DNA from: Coenobita brevimanus
Taxonomy: Eukaryota > Arthropoda > Malacostraca > Decapoda > Coenobitidae
Length of the DNA: 64,000 bases
Assembly (NCBI GenBank): GCA_032717465.1
Contig: JAVRFU010000122.1
Location: 32,501 to 96,500 of the forward strand
Direction of reading: 5' to 3'
The notes under the pieces were generated by a model. That model searched no databases and had not been told where the DNA came from. It worked only from the letters and a program-made list of their open reading frames with translations. Made by a program: the position numbers and the translations under genes. This document shows, one piece after another, positions 10,928-22,064 of this stretch (within the stretch, counting starts at the first letter, position 1; every line of letters starts with the position of its first letter).

Positions 10928-10963
10928 GGCGTCTGGCAATAGATAGATAGATAGATAGAGAGT
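10928..10963 (+). repeat. F1 3' end and (ATAG)n tail
   Basis: Right after the stop codon comes GGCGTCTGGCA and then ATAGATAGATAG. The same junction ends the F1 copies at 37486-37510 and 46285-46309, and in reverse complement at 27285. The tail replaces poly(A). Confidence 0.9.
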
Positions 10964-11837
10964 TTGACACTGAGGCTTTCATTTAAAGGAAACCGTATCA
11001 TTTCTTCAGCATGAAATAACTTTTCTTGTTCAACTTCCTACTAATAACTTTATTGCTTGCTAAACAGAAAAATATGGTAATTATTTTACTGACATAATAT
11101 ACCTTATGGTGAAATTATCATACAAAACATATGAACTGCACTATAATAAGTTAGAAATAATTTTACTGAGTACCACTATCAACACTCTTCCAGCCTTTGA
11201 AGTGCAGTGAAAAAGAAAGACAAAATGGTAACACGATGATTTAAAAATGTACAAAGAAGGATAAGCTTTCAAAGATCAACAGCAGTTAAGATGATCGAAA
11301 ATACAGGTAGAAAAGTGAAAAGGCAAAGACGACACATGGCAGGAATGTACAAAACAGATGAACTGGAAAACGGAGAAAATGAACAGAGAACAGGCACACG
11401 AAAAAAAAAAAAAAAAAAAAAAAAAAATATTACCAGAAAAACAAGTAAAGGATTCACAAGAGTCGTGAGAAAAACTATCCACTGTTAAAGAAAAGGAGAC
11501 ATGGGAAGAAAAATATATGGGGAAGAAAGGAATCTACTAAAAATAGACAAGTGGGAAAAAAAAAAAAAAAAAAAAAAAAAAGCTTTCTCAGCCTGCCCTC
11601 TCCCCCTCCTTCCCTTCCTACCCGAACACCTCGCCTTCCTTGTCACACACCCATCAAGGCATCGGTTTGTGGACGGGGTCTTTGGTGGTCATTGATTATC
11701 TCTTAAGGTCGGTCGGTCTGACTTTACGCCTCTCTCAGTTCTTACTCTCACTTTATTTTATTTTTTTAGCTAGCTCTTCTCTTTCGTTTTCCTTGCGTTT
11801 TTTTGTAGAACTCTCCCCATTCACCCCACAACTTCGG
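10964..11837. other. Unassigned interval with two poly(A) tracts
   Basis: AT-rich, with A-runs at 11400-11427 and 11556-11581. The two A-tracts could mark old retroposed 3' ends, but no SINE or LINE body is recognisable upstream of them. The short frames here read through the A-runs and are not genes. Confidence 0.5.
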
Positions 11838-12052
11838 TTTCTTGGCGGTAGGTGGTGGCGACCATCATCATCTCACATATTGTAGTGCTGTACACTTTTT
11901 CCATTGCCTTTATCATCCGTTTCTGTGTCTGCCCTCCTCTCTTCCTTTCTCCCATCCCTCCGGTCACTTTTAATTACTCTTCTTTCTCTACATTGTGTGA
12001 CAAGCCTAATGGTGTCCTGTAACACAAGAAACCATTAACAACGCTGGGTGGT
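11838..12052 (-). repeat. Dispersed family C, copy C1
   Basis: Read on the minus strand it starts GGTAACCACCCAGCG..TTAATGGTTTCTTG and continues ACAGGA..AGGCTTGTCACACA. It ends near AGCACTACA..GATGGTCGCCACCACCTACCG. The same start and end flank C2 (27411-27742) and C3 (31645-31938). It is non-coding and has no clear TIR. Confidence 0.75.
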
Positions 12053-12779
12053 TACCTTATAATCAAATAACGGGGTGATGTGGAGCCTACTATGAAGCCC
12101 CAGTTAACTGGATGGAGAGAAGTAAATGCGATGTCCATCCAGGATCCAAACCTCCACACTTTTTCCCGAGCTTCACATTGGCGAGGCGCTGTTTACTGCA
12201 AGGGGACATAGTTTCACTGCACGGGACGGCCCTACAGGCCGAATAAACGAATGATGCAGAAACGGAATGGGGGGAGGAAGGCGTGGAGCTGAAGGAACTC
12301 AGAGAGATAATGATGACAGAACGGACTTTTGAGACGACGATTCGCTGTTTAATGAGCTCACGTGTAAAAGACAACTAATGACTTTCAAATTGATAGTGAA
12401 TGTCTGAGGGTGAGCGAGCCAGCGAGCAGAAGGAATTTATTTCTCTCTCCATCTTTCTACTTCCCAACTACCAACCCCAGAGATCATCCAAGGCGGCAAC
12501 GGTGAAAACGTCTCCCCGCCTCTCTATCACAACTCATTATATCTATCCCTCACCTTCCACCCTCCCCCAAACTGTCCTCCTTCATGTTCTCCCTCTCGCT
12601 CATTAACACCTCCACGTCATCAGCGTCGGTACGTGTGTGGTGCATGATCACGCTACGGTGTTAGGTATATCGCGGGTGAGGTAGGCTGGCTGGCTGGCTG
12701 GCCCTGTTGTGGGGGAGTGTGGTCGTGGTGATAGATACAGACAGAAGCATAGGCACGTGGGGAAAGATGGGAGAGAAGA
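12053..12779. other. Unassigned interval
   Basis: No recognised gene or repeat. Short frames at 12090-12374 and 12400-12606 have no recognisable domain. Confidence 0.5.
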
Positions 12780-13040
12780 GGTGTAGGTGTGTGTTGTAGG
12801 GTGTGGGAGAGGTGTGGGTAGGAAGGTAGTCCGGGATAGGTTGAGAGGGGTGTAGTTAAAAAGATACGGAAGATGCAAGTTGGGAGAGGTGACGTTATGG
12901 AGGTAAGAAATGTGTAGGTTGGGACGAGTGAAGTTAGGAAGGTATGAAAGTTGTGGGCTTAGAAGGGGGGTGGTTAAATAAGTAAGGAAGGTGTAGGCTG
13001 AAATGGATATAGTTGGGAATGTGGGAGACGGTTGTTGGTT
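12780..13040 (+). repeat. Degenerate minisatellite, unit about 50 bp
   Basis: Recurrent blocks of the type AGTTRGGAAGGTATGAAAG / AGGTTGGGA follow each other at about 45-55-base spacing. Divergence between units is high. The long antisense frame across it is a by-product of the repeat. Confidence 0.55.
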
Positions 13041-14990
<1,950 letters not shown>

Positions 14991-15037
14991 TAACAATTGG
15001 TTTAAGGGATGAAGATTTACCTTTGCCCTGTGACCTT

Positions 15038-15247
15038 GGCCCGTATTCTCGCTGGCCCTCAGACCTATTCCTTTGCGATTTATTTTTGGATATGGCTGGT
15101 TAATATAATTTCGTAGGCTATTTATGAAGAGTATGACCATTTAGAATCATTTAGGTAACACAACAGAGGACACCAATGTGTAATAAGTAAATAAATAGCT
15201 TAGGAAAAAGTGTTAGGGAGACTCCGTACCTGACGAGAATACCGGCC
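15038..15247. mobile_element. TIR family A, copy A2
   Basis: Bounded by GGCCCGTATTCTCG and ACGAGAATACCGGCC. Inner TIR edges are CCTTTGCGATTTATTTTT and AAATAGCTTAGGAAAAAGTG. The spacer holds ATATGGCTGGTTAATAT and GAAGAGTATGACCAT, shared with A3 and A4 (first spacer subtype). It interrupts the GACCTTGACC repeat after CTGTGACCTT. There is no coding capacity. Confidence 0.88.
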
Positions 15248-15576
15248 CTTGATCTTCAACCGATTGTCCTCAAAAACCGAATTACTTTATTCTAGCCTGA
15301 CCCTCAGCCCTTCCACCAAATCTGGTCCAAATCATATGAAACTGTTTGCGCTGACACTGCCCTGACATACTGACCTTTGACCTATTCTTTTCTAAATCGA
15401 ATATCATAATCCTTGGCTGATCCTTAAATAATTCCACAAAGTTTGGTCGAAATTGAATAGTAACTGTGCAATAAGGTCGAATATCTGATTTTGCCCTATG
15501 ACCTTGACCTCTGAGGGACTTATGAAATCGAATCCCTATATCCTTGCTTTATCCTGAAATTTTCTCTCCCTTTCAA

Positions 15577-15617
<41 letters not shown>
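15577..15617. repeat. (AAT)n microsatellite
   Basis: Thirteen trinucleotide units, ending AACAACAAC, inside the GACCTTGACC array. Confidence 0.95.
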
Positions 15618-15619
<2 letters not shown>

Positions 15620-15911
15620 CAACAAAATAAAACCAAATATTTAAATAAAACAGTTTACTCGACATTGCAGTAGGCCTGCTACACTGCCCTTATCGTGTGG
15701 CTTTGACTTATAACGTTTCCCTGTGACTTTCATCTCTGACTGTTCCCAAAATAAAATCCCCTCGTTCTTGCTATACCCTCAACAATTCCACCAAGTTGGA
15801 TGTAAATCGGAAAATCAAAAGAAACATGTTAAAGTTCTAAAAACAACAGGTCTGCCCCCTGACTAATCCTCAACCCCCCAACCCCCTCCAGTTAGGTTAA
15901 AATCATATATA

Positions 15912-15945
15912 CATCTCTCTCTCTCTCTCTCTCTCCCTCTGCATG

Positions 15946-16033
<88 letters not shown>

Positions 16034-16070
16034 ATTATCTGATCTTACACACACACACACACTCACACAC
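15912..16070. repeat. Compound (CT)n-(GT)n-(CA)n microsatellite
   Basis: CT at 15912-15934, GT at 15949-16030 and CA at 16047-16069, separated by short spacers. The GT and CA arms are mutually complementary and could form a hairpin. Confidence 0.92.
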
Positions 16071-16633
16071 CTGCATTATTCCTACAACAAAATGACACTC
16101 TGGTATAAAAAGTGATGTGACTTGGCACACACTATCAACTGTGTGTTGGCGTCGTGATACCACTGGAGTGTTGACCCCTTCCCTCTTGTTCTTCCTGGCC
16201 CTGACCTTCCCTCATGCAGGTATAATAATCCAGGAATGAGTTTTTGAGAGATCCCTTGAAGGTGAATTAGAGTACTTTTCGCCCTGGCATGGAAATCCAC
16301 AACTGCAAATACTGTATAGTCAAAAGCAAAAATTAGCTCGTCTTATATTATCTCATCGACTAAGGAACCAAAATTCCCATAAATATAAGTGAAAGAATGT
16401 TAAAAACCCGAATGTGCATAACTATGATACAGAAGAATATTAAGTAACTAAGGCTTATAGACAACATCCCTTAAGAAGTTCCAGCAGACTCCTGCAGTCG
16501 TATTCAGTGACAAAAATACTGCGTTTAGAGACAAAGGTTATCTGTATCATAAATCATCATTACGTTATCGTGGTGGAGTTTAGGAAGGTGGAAGGATACC
16601 ATCCAAGTGTTAATATATGGTATACAACACCAT
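16071..16633. other. Unassigned interval
   Basis: Nothing recognised. The antisense frame at 16525-16806 overlaps the following SINE and is explained by it. Confidence 0.5.
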
Positions 16634-16966
16634 GGAGAAGGCGGTGGCTCAATCGGTAAAGAGTTGGCCTGCAGTCCTAATGGACCAGGGTTCAAATCCC
16701 GCTGGGGCAGGGAATAGTTTAAAGATTTGAATTTCATAAAATCAGACTTTACTGATCTACCAGAAGACCCGCCGACATGTCGTAAAAATACCCCCGCTAA
16801 TACCAATACACCAGACCTGTATGAGACAGCCCTAGCATGTATTCAGTATGGACGGTCGGTGTTAGCGCCGAAGTGGTGACATATAGAGGTGTGTGGTACG
16901 TAGGAGGACTACTGGGCCTTGAAAGCAGGCTGTGAAGCCTATGCCCAGAGTCGGACACATAAAATT
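16634..16966 (+). mobile_element. tRNA-derived SINE, copy S1b
   Basis: The better-preserved head has box A TGGCTCAATCGG (16645-16656) and consensus box B GGTTCAAATCC (16689-16699), 44 bases apart as in tRNA genes. The body matches S1a throughout. The 3' end (GGACACATAAAATTTATA) runs into (GA)n at 16972-16997 rather than poly(A). The head does not fold into a complete cloverleaf that I can verify, so I call it a SINE and not a tRNA gene. Confidence 0.88.

Positions 16967-16971
<5 letters not shown>

Positions 16972-16997
<26 letters not shown>
16972..16997. repeat. (GA)n microsatellite at the SINE 3' end
   Basis: Perfect GA tract immediately after the SINE body. Confidence 0.9.
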
Positions 16998-17002
<5 letters not shown>

Positions 17003-17270
17003 AACACCATTTTCTTTTGAGGTAAACTGATTGCTACTTACTTTGAGTACAATACAGGAAGAGAACAATGAATCTATAAAATACCACTGATTACACTAAT
17101 TAGGAAGACATACCAATGAAAATAATTACATATAAACAAGCAATATATACTCTTGTGCACACTTTAACGCTACACCGGTAAAGAAAAATATAAACACATC
17201 TATCCATCTATTCATCTGTGTATCAATATCTTATTTATCTATCCGCTGTCTGATGCAGCATCCTGTACGA

Positions 17271-17577
17271 CAGGGATATTCAACTACACTGGATGCAGGC
17301 CCGAATTATGAAACTCAGATTAACAAAAGGGCCATACATTATTTTACCTGTACTTTTCCCCTCTATCTAAACACTTATATCAGAAAGAAAGGTGAAATTC
17401 AAATATTATTTGGATTTACGTTTTCCGCTAAATACATAAATAAAAAGAAAAACGCAAAACTTTCTGCTTTATGTTTGTTTATTTGTTTAATCTCATTCTT
17501 CTGAGGCGGTCAAAGGGCCAAACAAAAACGACTCAAGGGCCGGATTTGGCCCGCAGGCTGCCAGTTGAATAACCCTG
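17271..17577. mobile_element. Non-autonomous hAT-type element with 8-bp TSD
   Basis: The left TIR CAGGGATATTCAACT (17271-17285) pairs with the right TIR AGTTGAATAACCCTG (17563-17577) at 14 of 15 positions. The flanks are CTGTACGA (17263-17270) and CTGTACGG (17578-17585), an 8-bp target duplication with one mismatch. Sub-terminal GGGCCGGATTTGGCCCGC is a typical GC-rich hAT motif. The 307-bp body carries only an AT-rich open frame without transposase motifs, so it would need a transposase in trans. Confidence 0.9.
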
Positions 17578-17820
17578 CTGTACGGGGTGGACTCAAATGA
17601 CGCACCTCCAGGCATGTCTGTCCCTATTCAGTAACGTTGTCCCAATTCAGTAACGATCACTCCTCCCATGATGCAAGTCTCACTAACATACCCCTTCTGC
17701 TGCACCTTATCTCTCTGACTCACTATTGGTCCGTTCTTACCCCCTCCTCTCATGACATTATCTTTCCATGTATACAATGTCGAATTATGTCCATCCACCT
17801 CCATCTTGTTTCACCTCCAC

Positions 17821-18190
17821 TTCTCTCCTATACCACTATATACCACTTTTTAACTGTATGTCTACTCTCTCTTTTTATTCTCTTCTATACCACTATAATT
17901 CATGCTTATCACAATGTCTCCAATCTCTCCTTTATCACTATAAACCATGCTGTAGCAGAATGTCTCCAATCTCTTCCTATCCTCTCCTATACCACTATAA
18001 TTCATGTTTTATTAAAATGTCTCCTCCTCCTCTCCTATACCACTACCATTCATTCTCTATCAGAATGTCTCCTCTCTCTTCGTATTCTCTCCTGTACCAC
18101 AATACACCACACTCTATCAGAATAGCTCCAATCTGTTCCTGTTTTCTTTAACACCACTAAACACAAAGCTCTATCAGACTGTCTCCCGTT
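17821..18190 (+). repeat. Degenerate minisatellite, unit about 55-60 bp
   Basis: Six to seven units of the form CTCCTATACCACTATAATTC..TATCAGAATGTCTCC. Open frames in two registers (17637-18125 and 17768-18151) are by-products of the repetition. Confidence 0.8.
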
Positions 18191-18340
18191 CTGCACCTCC
18201 ACTTCGTTCTTGTCTTCCTTTTACAACTATTCAAACACTCGTACGTCCTTCCTCATATATTTACCAACCGTGTCCCTACAATTCGTTTTCAGTCTACCAC
18301 TTCTTATTCCAGCTGTTCCCTTCGCTCATCCATAAGAGTT

Positions 18341-18343
<3 letters not shown>

Positions 18344-18380
<37 letters not shown>
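18344..18380. repeat. (CA)n microsatellite
   Basis: Perfect CA tract upstream of the repeat at 18420. Confidence 0.95.
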
Positions 18381-18382
<2 letters not shown>

Positions 18383-18419
18383 CAAGAAGCGGTGCCATGG
18401 CACAGCAAACCCATCCCCG

Positions 18420-18920
18420 GCAGTCATTTCAGTGCTGACATATAAGCACAACAGGATATCTAGTCAAAGATGTCACACATCAAATTTGGAGTAAATCGGG
18501 TGAGAACTGACGATTTTATGGCCAGCTGAAATTTTAGACCTGACCCACCTGACGACAATGACCCCCTCTACTGCTAACTGGGGTGTGACCCCCCTGATGT
18601 AATGAGGCATGTTATAGGATGCAGATTTGAAAGATGCACCATTGGGTTTTGGTTTCATGTCGGTATGACGAATTTGAAAGGAGCTATGGCGATTTTTATT
18701 TTTTTTACATTTTTTCAATATTTTGGGGGTCTACAGCCTGGGCCTTGGCCCAATTTGGCCCAAAATTTAAAAAGGTGATCAGAAGGTCATAGCTCATCGT
18801 TCCTGCAGTTTTGGTCAAAACTGCAACTGTAGTTTTCGTGTAAAGTAGTTCACAGACAGACAGACAAACCGAGTGAAAACAATACCCGTCCCTGAGTCCC
18901 TCCGGGGCGGGGACGGGTAA
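18420..18920 (+). repeat. Candidate dispersed element ending in a GC-rich hairpin
   Basis: It carries phrases typical of widespread invertebrate repeats (CAAATTTGGAGTAAATCGGG, GACAGACAGACA, GTGAAAACAATACCCGTCCC) and ends in the stem ACCCGTCCC (18884-18892) / GGGACGGGT (18910-18918). There is only one copy in the window, so its boundaries are approximate. Confidence 0.5.
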
Positions 18921-19061
18921 TTAAGGAGGAGAGGAGGGGGGAAGGATGGAGGAAAAACTATATTGAAAATACAAGGGAAGCGCAAAGTATGAAAAACAGG
19001 TACCAGACCCGCACCATGCAGAGAGTAGGTACAAGGCCAGATCAGCATATATGATGCAGTA

Positions 19062-19122
19062 TGATGAAGGATGATGATGATGATGATGATGAAGAGGTGA
19101 GGGATGATGATGATGATGATGA
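19062..19122. repeat. (GAT)n microsatellite, interrupted
   Basis: Two GAT runs separated by GAAGAGGTGAGG. Confidence 0.92.
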
Positions 19123-19284
19123 TAAGGGAGGGGAAACAGGCAAGGCATCATTTGCAGACAAAATAGTTAATTTTCACTCTCCTCCCTCTAGGGTGAATCA
19201 AACGCCCCTGCCCACGTTCCTCTCCCTGACTTTCATAATTACCCCTAATATTTTAGACCAGGAAAAAATGCAAATCCAAAGAGT

Positions 19285-19530
19285 ACTGGGGTACACACAG
19301 AGAACTTACCCTCACCACAAACCAAACAATAACTACCAAATAAACTATACTGGGGTGGGGGGCACACAGAGAGTACATTCCCCACTCCAGAAAACAAACA
19401 ATAACGCCATATGTTGCTTCTAGACAGATTACACTGGGATGGGGGTACACACAGAGTACATACCTCTAACACAAGCATAACAATAACCTTAACTCTTGGT
19501 CCCAGGCAAACTGCACTAGGTGGGGTAGTG
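19285..19530 (+). repeat. Degenerate minisatellite, 64-84-bp units
   Basis: ACTGGGGT..ACACACAGAG..ACAATAAC recurs from 19285, 19349, 19433 and (partial) 19515. Confidence 0.7.
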
Positions 19531-19712
19531 AGTGTGCTCTGTCCCCTAATTACGTACCAGGCTAATTGCTTTAATGATAAGGCAATGTGACGCCAATGAC
19601 TGCCACCAAAAACACGGTGGGGGGGAAGAAGGAATTAGCCGGGGTGGAATGAGACAATGGCCAGCGTCGTGAGCTGAGGCATATTAAACCAACAGCGGAG
19701 ATCTCCTAGGCT

Positions 19713-19932
19713 GGTGCGGAATTCTCGCCGGGTAAAGAAGCTCCATATCACCTCTTCCTTAGTGACTTATTTTTTAATATGGCTGGTTAATGTCCTTGTG
19801 TATGTTATGAAAAGTATGGCGATACTGGAAGGATATATGTACCACGGAAGAGGAAAGTAAGGTGGAATAAACAAAATAAATGGCTTAGGAAAAGGTGTTA
19901 GGGAGTTTCCACAACCGACAAGAATACGGGCC
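19713..19932. mobile_element. TIR family A, copy A3
   Basis: The left TIR (ATTCTCGCCGGGTAAAGAAGC..) and right TIR (..GAGTTTCCACAACCGACAAG, then AATACGGGCC) enclose the same spacer motif (ATATGGCTGGTTAATG, AAAAGTATGGCGAT) as A2 and A4. There are no coding features. Confidence 0.85.
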
Positions 19933-20165
19933 CAAAGTTGACCATTGAACAATAATAAACTACAAGAAAACACAGTTCTGTAAGTATTCATGGGGAGTGT
20001 GGCAAAAGAAAATAAACCAACAGACCATAGGCCAAACAGGAAATTCACCCACCGCCCAGGGTAACTTAGGATCTGGCCAGCCTCAGTTTACGCAGTTAAC
20101 CCTGAATGGAATGGTTAGGTTTGACTGACACTTTCCAGGTCTTTGCCCCAGGACAGGCCGACCAA

Positions 20166-20384
20166 GGCTCGTATTCTCGTCGGTTGCGGAAGCTCCTCAT
20201 CACCTCTTACTTAACGATTTATTTTGAGATGTGGCTAGTAAACATTCTGTGCGCCACTTATGCAGACTATGACCATAAAAGAAGGACTTATATAACACAG
20301 AATAGGACAGAAGGAATAATAAGAAAATAAACTGCTTAGGAAAAGGTGTTAGGAACCTTCCTTAGTCCACGAAAATACGGGTCC
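20166..20384. mobile_element. TIR family A, copy A4
   Basis: CTCGTATTCTCGTCGGTTGC on the left, CCACGAAAATACGGGTCC on the right. The spacer has TGTGGCTAGTAAACAT and AGACTATGACCAT. It lies only 233 bp from A3 in the same orientation. Confidence 0.85.
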
Positions 20385-20642
20385 AAGACGTAAACTACAC
20401 TGTCTTTCACAAAGCCCCTAATCCACCAGCACCCACTCAAGGGTCCCCAGCTTCACCCCCGACTCATCCTCCAGCAACGATAGAAACACTGGCGACGAGA
20501 AGAGCATCAGTGATTATGGACCACACGGGACCTTACCAAGACAGATATCTACCTGAATTCCATTTACCAGTGAAGGGCATACGTCCATCCCCACAACCAC
20601 CTCGGACTGGTGGCCATCCCACTGGACAAGATTCTTATGAAA

Positions 20643-22060
20643 TCAATCATTTCCTGCGGCACCCTCGGGGATGCATAGGGCCTCGATGAACTCACACCAC
20701 CACATCCTATCTTGTGCTAACTCCTCAAGATCTCCCCAACACTCATCCCCAGCTTCCCGTCTCATTGTCCTCACCCACGTCTCTTTTGGCCTTCCTCTAC
20801 CTCTCCTACCAATTGCCACCCACCCTGGTGTACCTCGTACTATTCCCTGTCTCCTATACACATGTTCTAGCCACTTCCATCGTGAGAATCTAACATATTC
20901 ATCGATCGGCTGCACTCCCGTTATTTCTCTAATTCTACTATTTGGTATCCTTTCCCACCACTTAACTCCTAATATTCTTCTAAGTGCTTTATTTTCAAAC
21001 ACCAAGAATTTATTTTCCATAGTCACTGTGCTGTACCAAGACTCGTGTCCATAAATTAAGATACTCCTAACCATTACCTTATAAAGTCTGATTTTTGTAT
21101 GCACAGAGAAATTGTTATTATTCCAAATATTTTTAAGCATTCCCATTGCCTGATTAGCCTTCTTTAACCTTTCCTCGAATTCAAAGTTCAAAGAACCATC
21201 CTTGGCTAAATAAGTACCTAAATATTTAAACCTATCAACTTGCTTTACAACCATACCTCCAATTACACATTCCTGCGCATTTTCCATATTCATATTGATT
21301 ATTTCAGTTTTTCCACAATTAATAACCAAACCCACCTTGCGACCTTCACTCACCAAACAGTCCAACACTCTCTGCATCTCTTCTGGCCCATCACAAATCA
21401 AAACTATATCATCTGCATAATCTAAATCCAAAAGTTTCCTGTTCTCTCCCCAAAGTATACCTGCACCGGTTTCTGTTCCAAAGCGTTTCATAATGTAATC
21501 AATGACCAATATAAATAGTAAAGGCGATAGAACACCACCTTGAATTACTCCGGACTTGACTTCAAACGAATCACTCAGACAACCATCAACCATCACTTTA
21601 CAAAATGTGTCCTCATGCATGTTCATAATGACCCTCACAAACTCCTCTGGTATTCCATAATGTCTCATGATCTTCCCCATAGTCTCTCTCGAAACACTAT
21701 CAAAAGCCTTTTCAAAATCAACAAAACAAAGACTTAACGGTACTCTCATTTCATTAACTTGCTGCATCAAATGCCTAACTATAAAGATCTGATCATTGCA
21801 ACCACGTCCCTTTCTAAAACCAGCCTGTTCATCCCCTCAGATACCCTCAACCACCGGCTCCCAACCTATTTAACAACACTCTACTGAAAACTTTCAAAGC
21901 TATCGGTGACAAAGAGATTCCCCTCCAATTACCACATTCACTCAGGTCTCCCTTCTTCGGAACTTTAACAATTACACCATTCTTCCAAACTGATGGTAGT
22001 AACCCCGTCACCCATATCTTATTGAATAGCTTGGTCAAGATCATTATTAATCTATCCCCC
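20643..22060 (-). pseudogene. LINE family F3 reverse transcriptase, 5'-truncated and broken
   Basis: The long frame (20643-21770 and in-frame upstream to about 21835) carries EQAGFRKGRGCNDQIF upstream, motif A FVDFEKAFDSV, motif B GVIQGGVLSPLLF and motif C DYADDI. Then come FKYLGTYL, LIYGHESW, WKWLEHVYRR and GRRGRGRPKETW. The N-terminal RT part (WKNGVIVKVPKKGDLSECGN..) is in a second frame ending at 21847. The two are separated by an apparent one-base insertion near 21870 and an in-frame TGA near 21836. Motif B reads QGG where relatives have QGC, while the catalytic Asp residues are kept. There is no endonuclease, because the element stops at the junction with F2. It is distinct from F1/F2; the clade is not assigned. 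Confidence 0.88.
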
Positions 22061-22064
22061 TCTT

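Larger units (their letters stand above)
7742..10960 (+). mobile_element. LINE family F1, near full-length copy F1a (RTE-like non-LTR retrotransposon)
   Basis: The order is a hairpin-rich leader (7742-7870), apurinic-type endonuclease (7958-8797), a frameshifted linker (8758-9450), reverse transcriptase plus C-terminal region (9450-10927), a very short 3' UTR, and a GATAGATAGATA tail (10943-10960). A single endonuclease-RT polyprotein, a BovB-like C-terminal motif series and a short-tandem-repeat tail point to an RTE-type clade; the clade is inferred. At least three frameshifts and stops make this copy non-autonomous. Its last 290 bp are nearly identical to the copy at 46018, so the family moved recently. 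Confidence 0.9.
15005..15890 (+). repeat. Tandem GACCTTGACC-type repeat, four degenerate units
   Basis: Successive units repeat the order TGACCTTTGACCT / CTATGACCTTGACCT, then AAATCGAATnCC.TnATCCTTG, then CCTnAA.AATTCCACCAAGTTTGG and AAATCG/GAATAG. Units begin near 15250, 15400, 15540 and 15740. The array is split by TIR element A2 (15038-15247) and by an (AAT)n tract. Similar GACCTTTGACC-bearing repeats are common in marine invertebrate genomes (general knowledge). There are no coding features. Confidence 0.65.

Noticed and set aside
16634..16710. Possible functional tRNA gene
   Set aside because: Box A and box B are present, but I could not fold a full cloverleaf with paired acceptor stem, and the sequence continues into a shared SINE body.
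16525..16806. Antisense frame with an RDLNPGPLGLQANSLPIEPPP-type stretch
   Set aside because: This is the familiar conceptual translation of the reverse complement of a tRNA-derived SINE head (box B region), not a protein gene.
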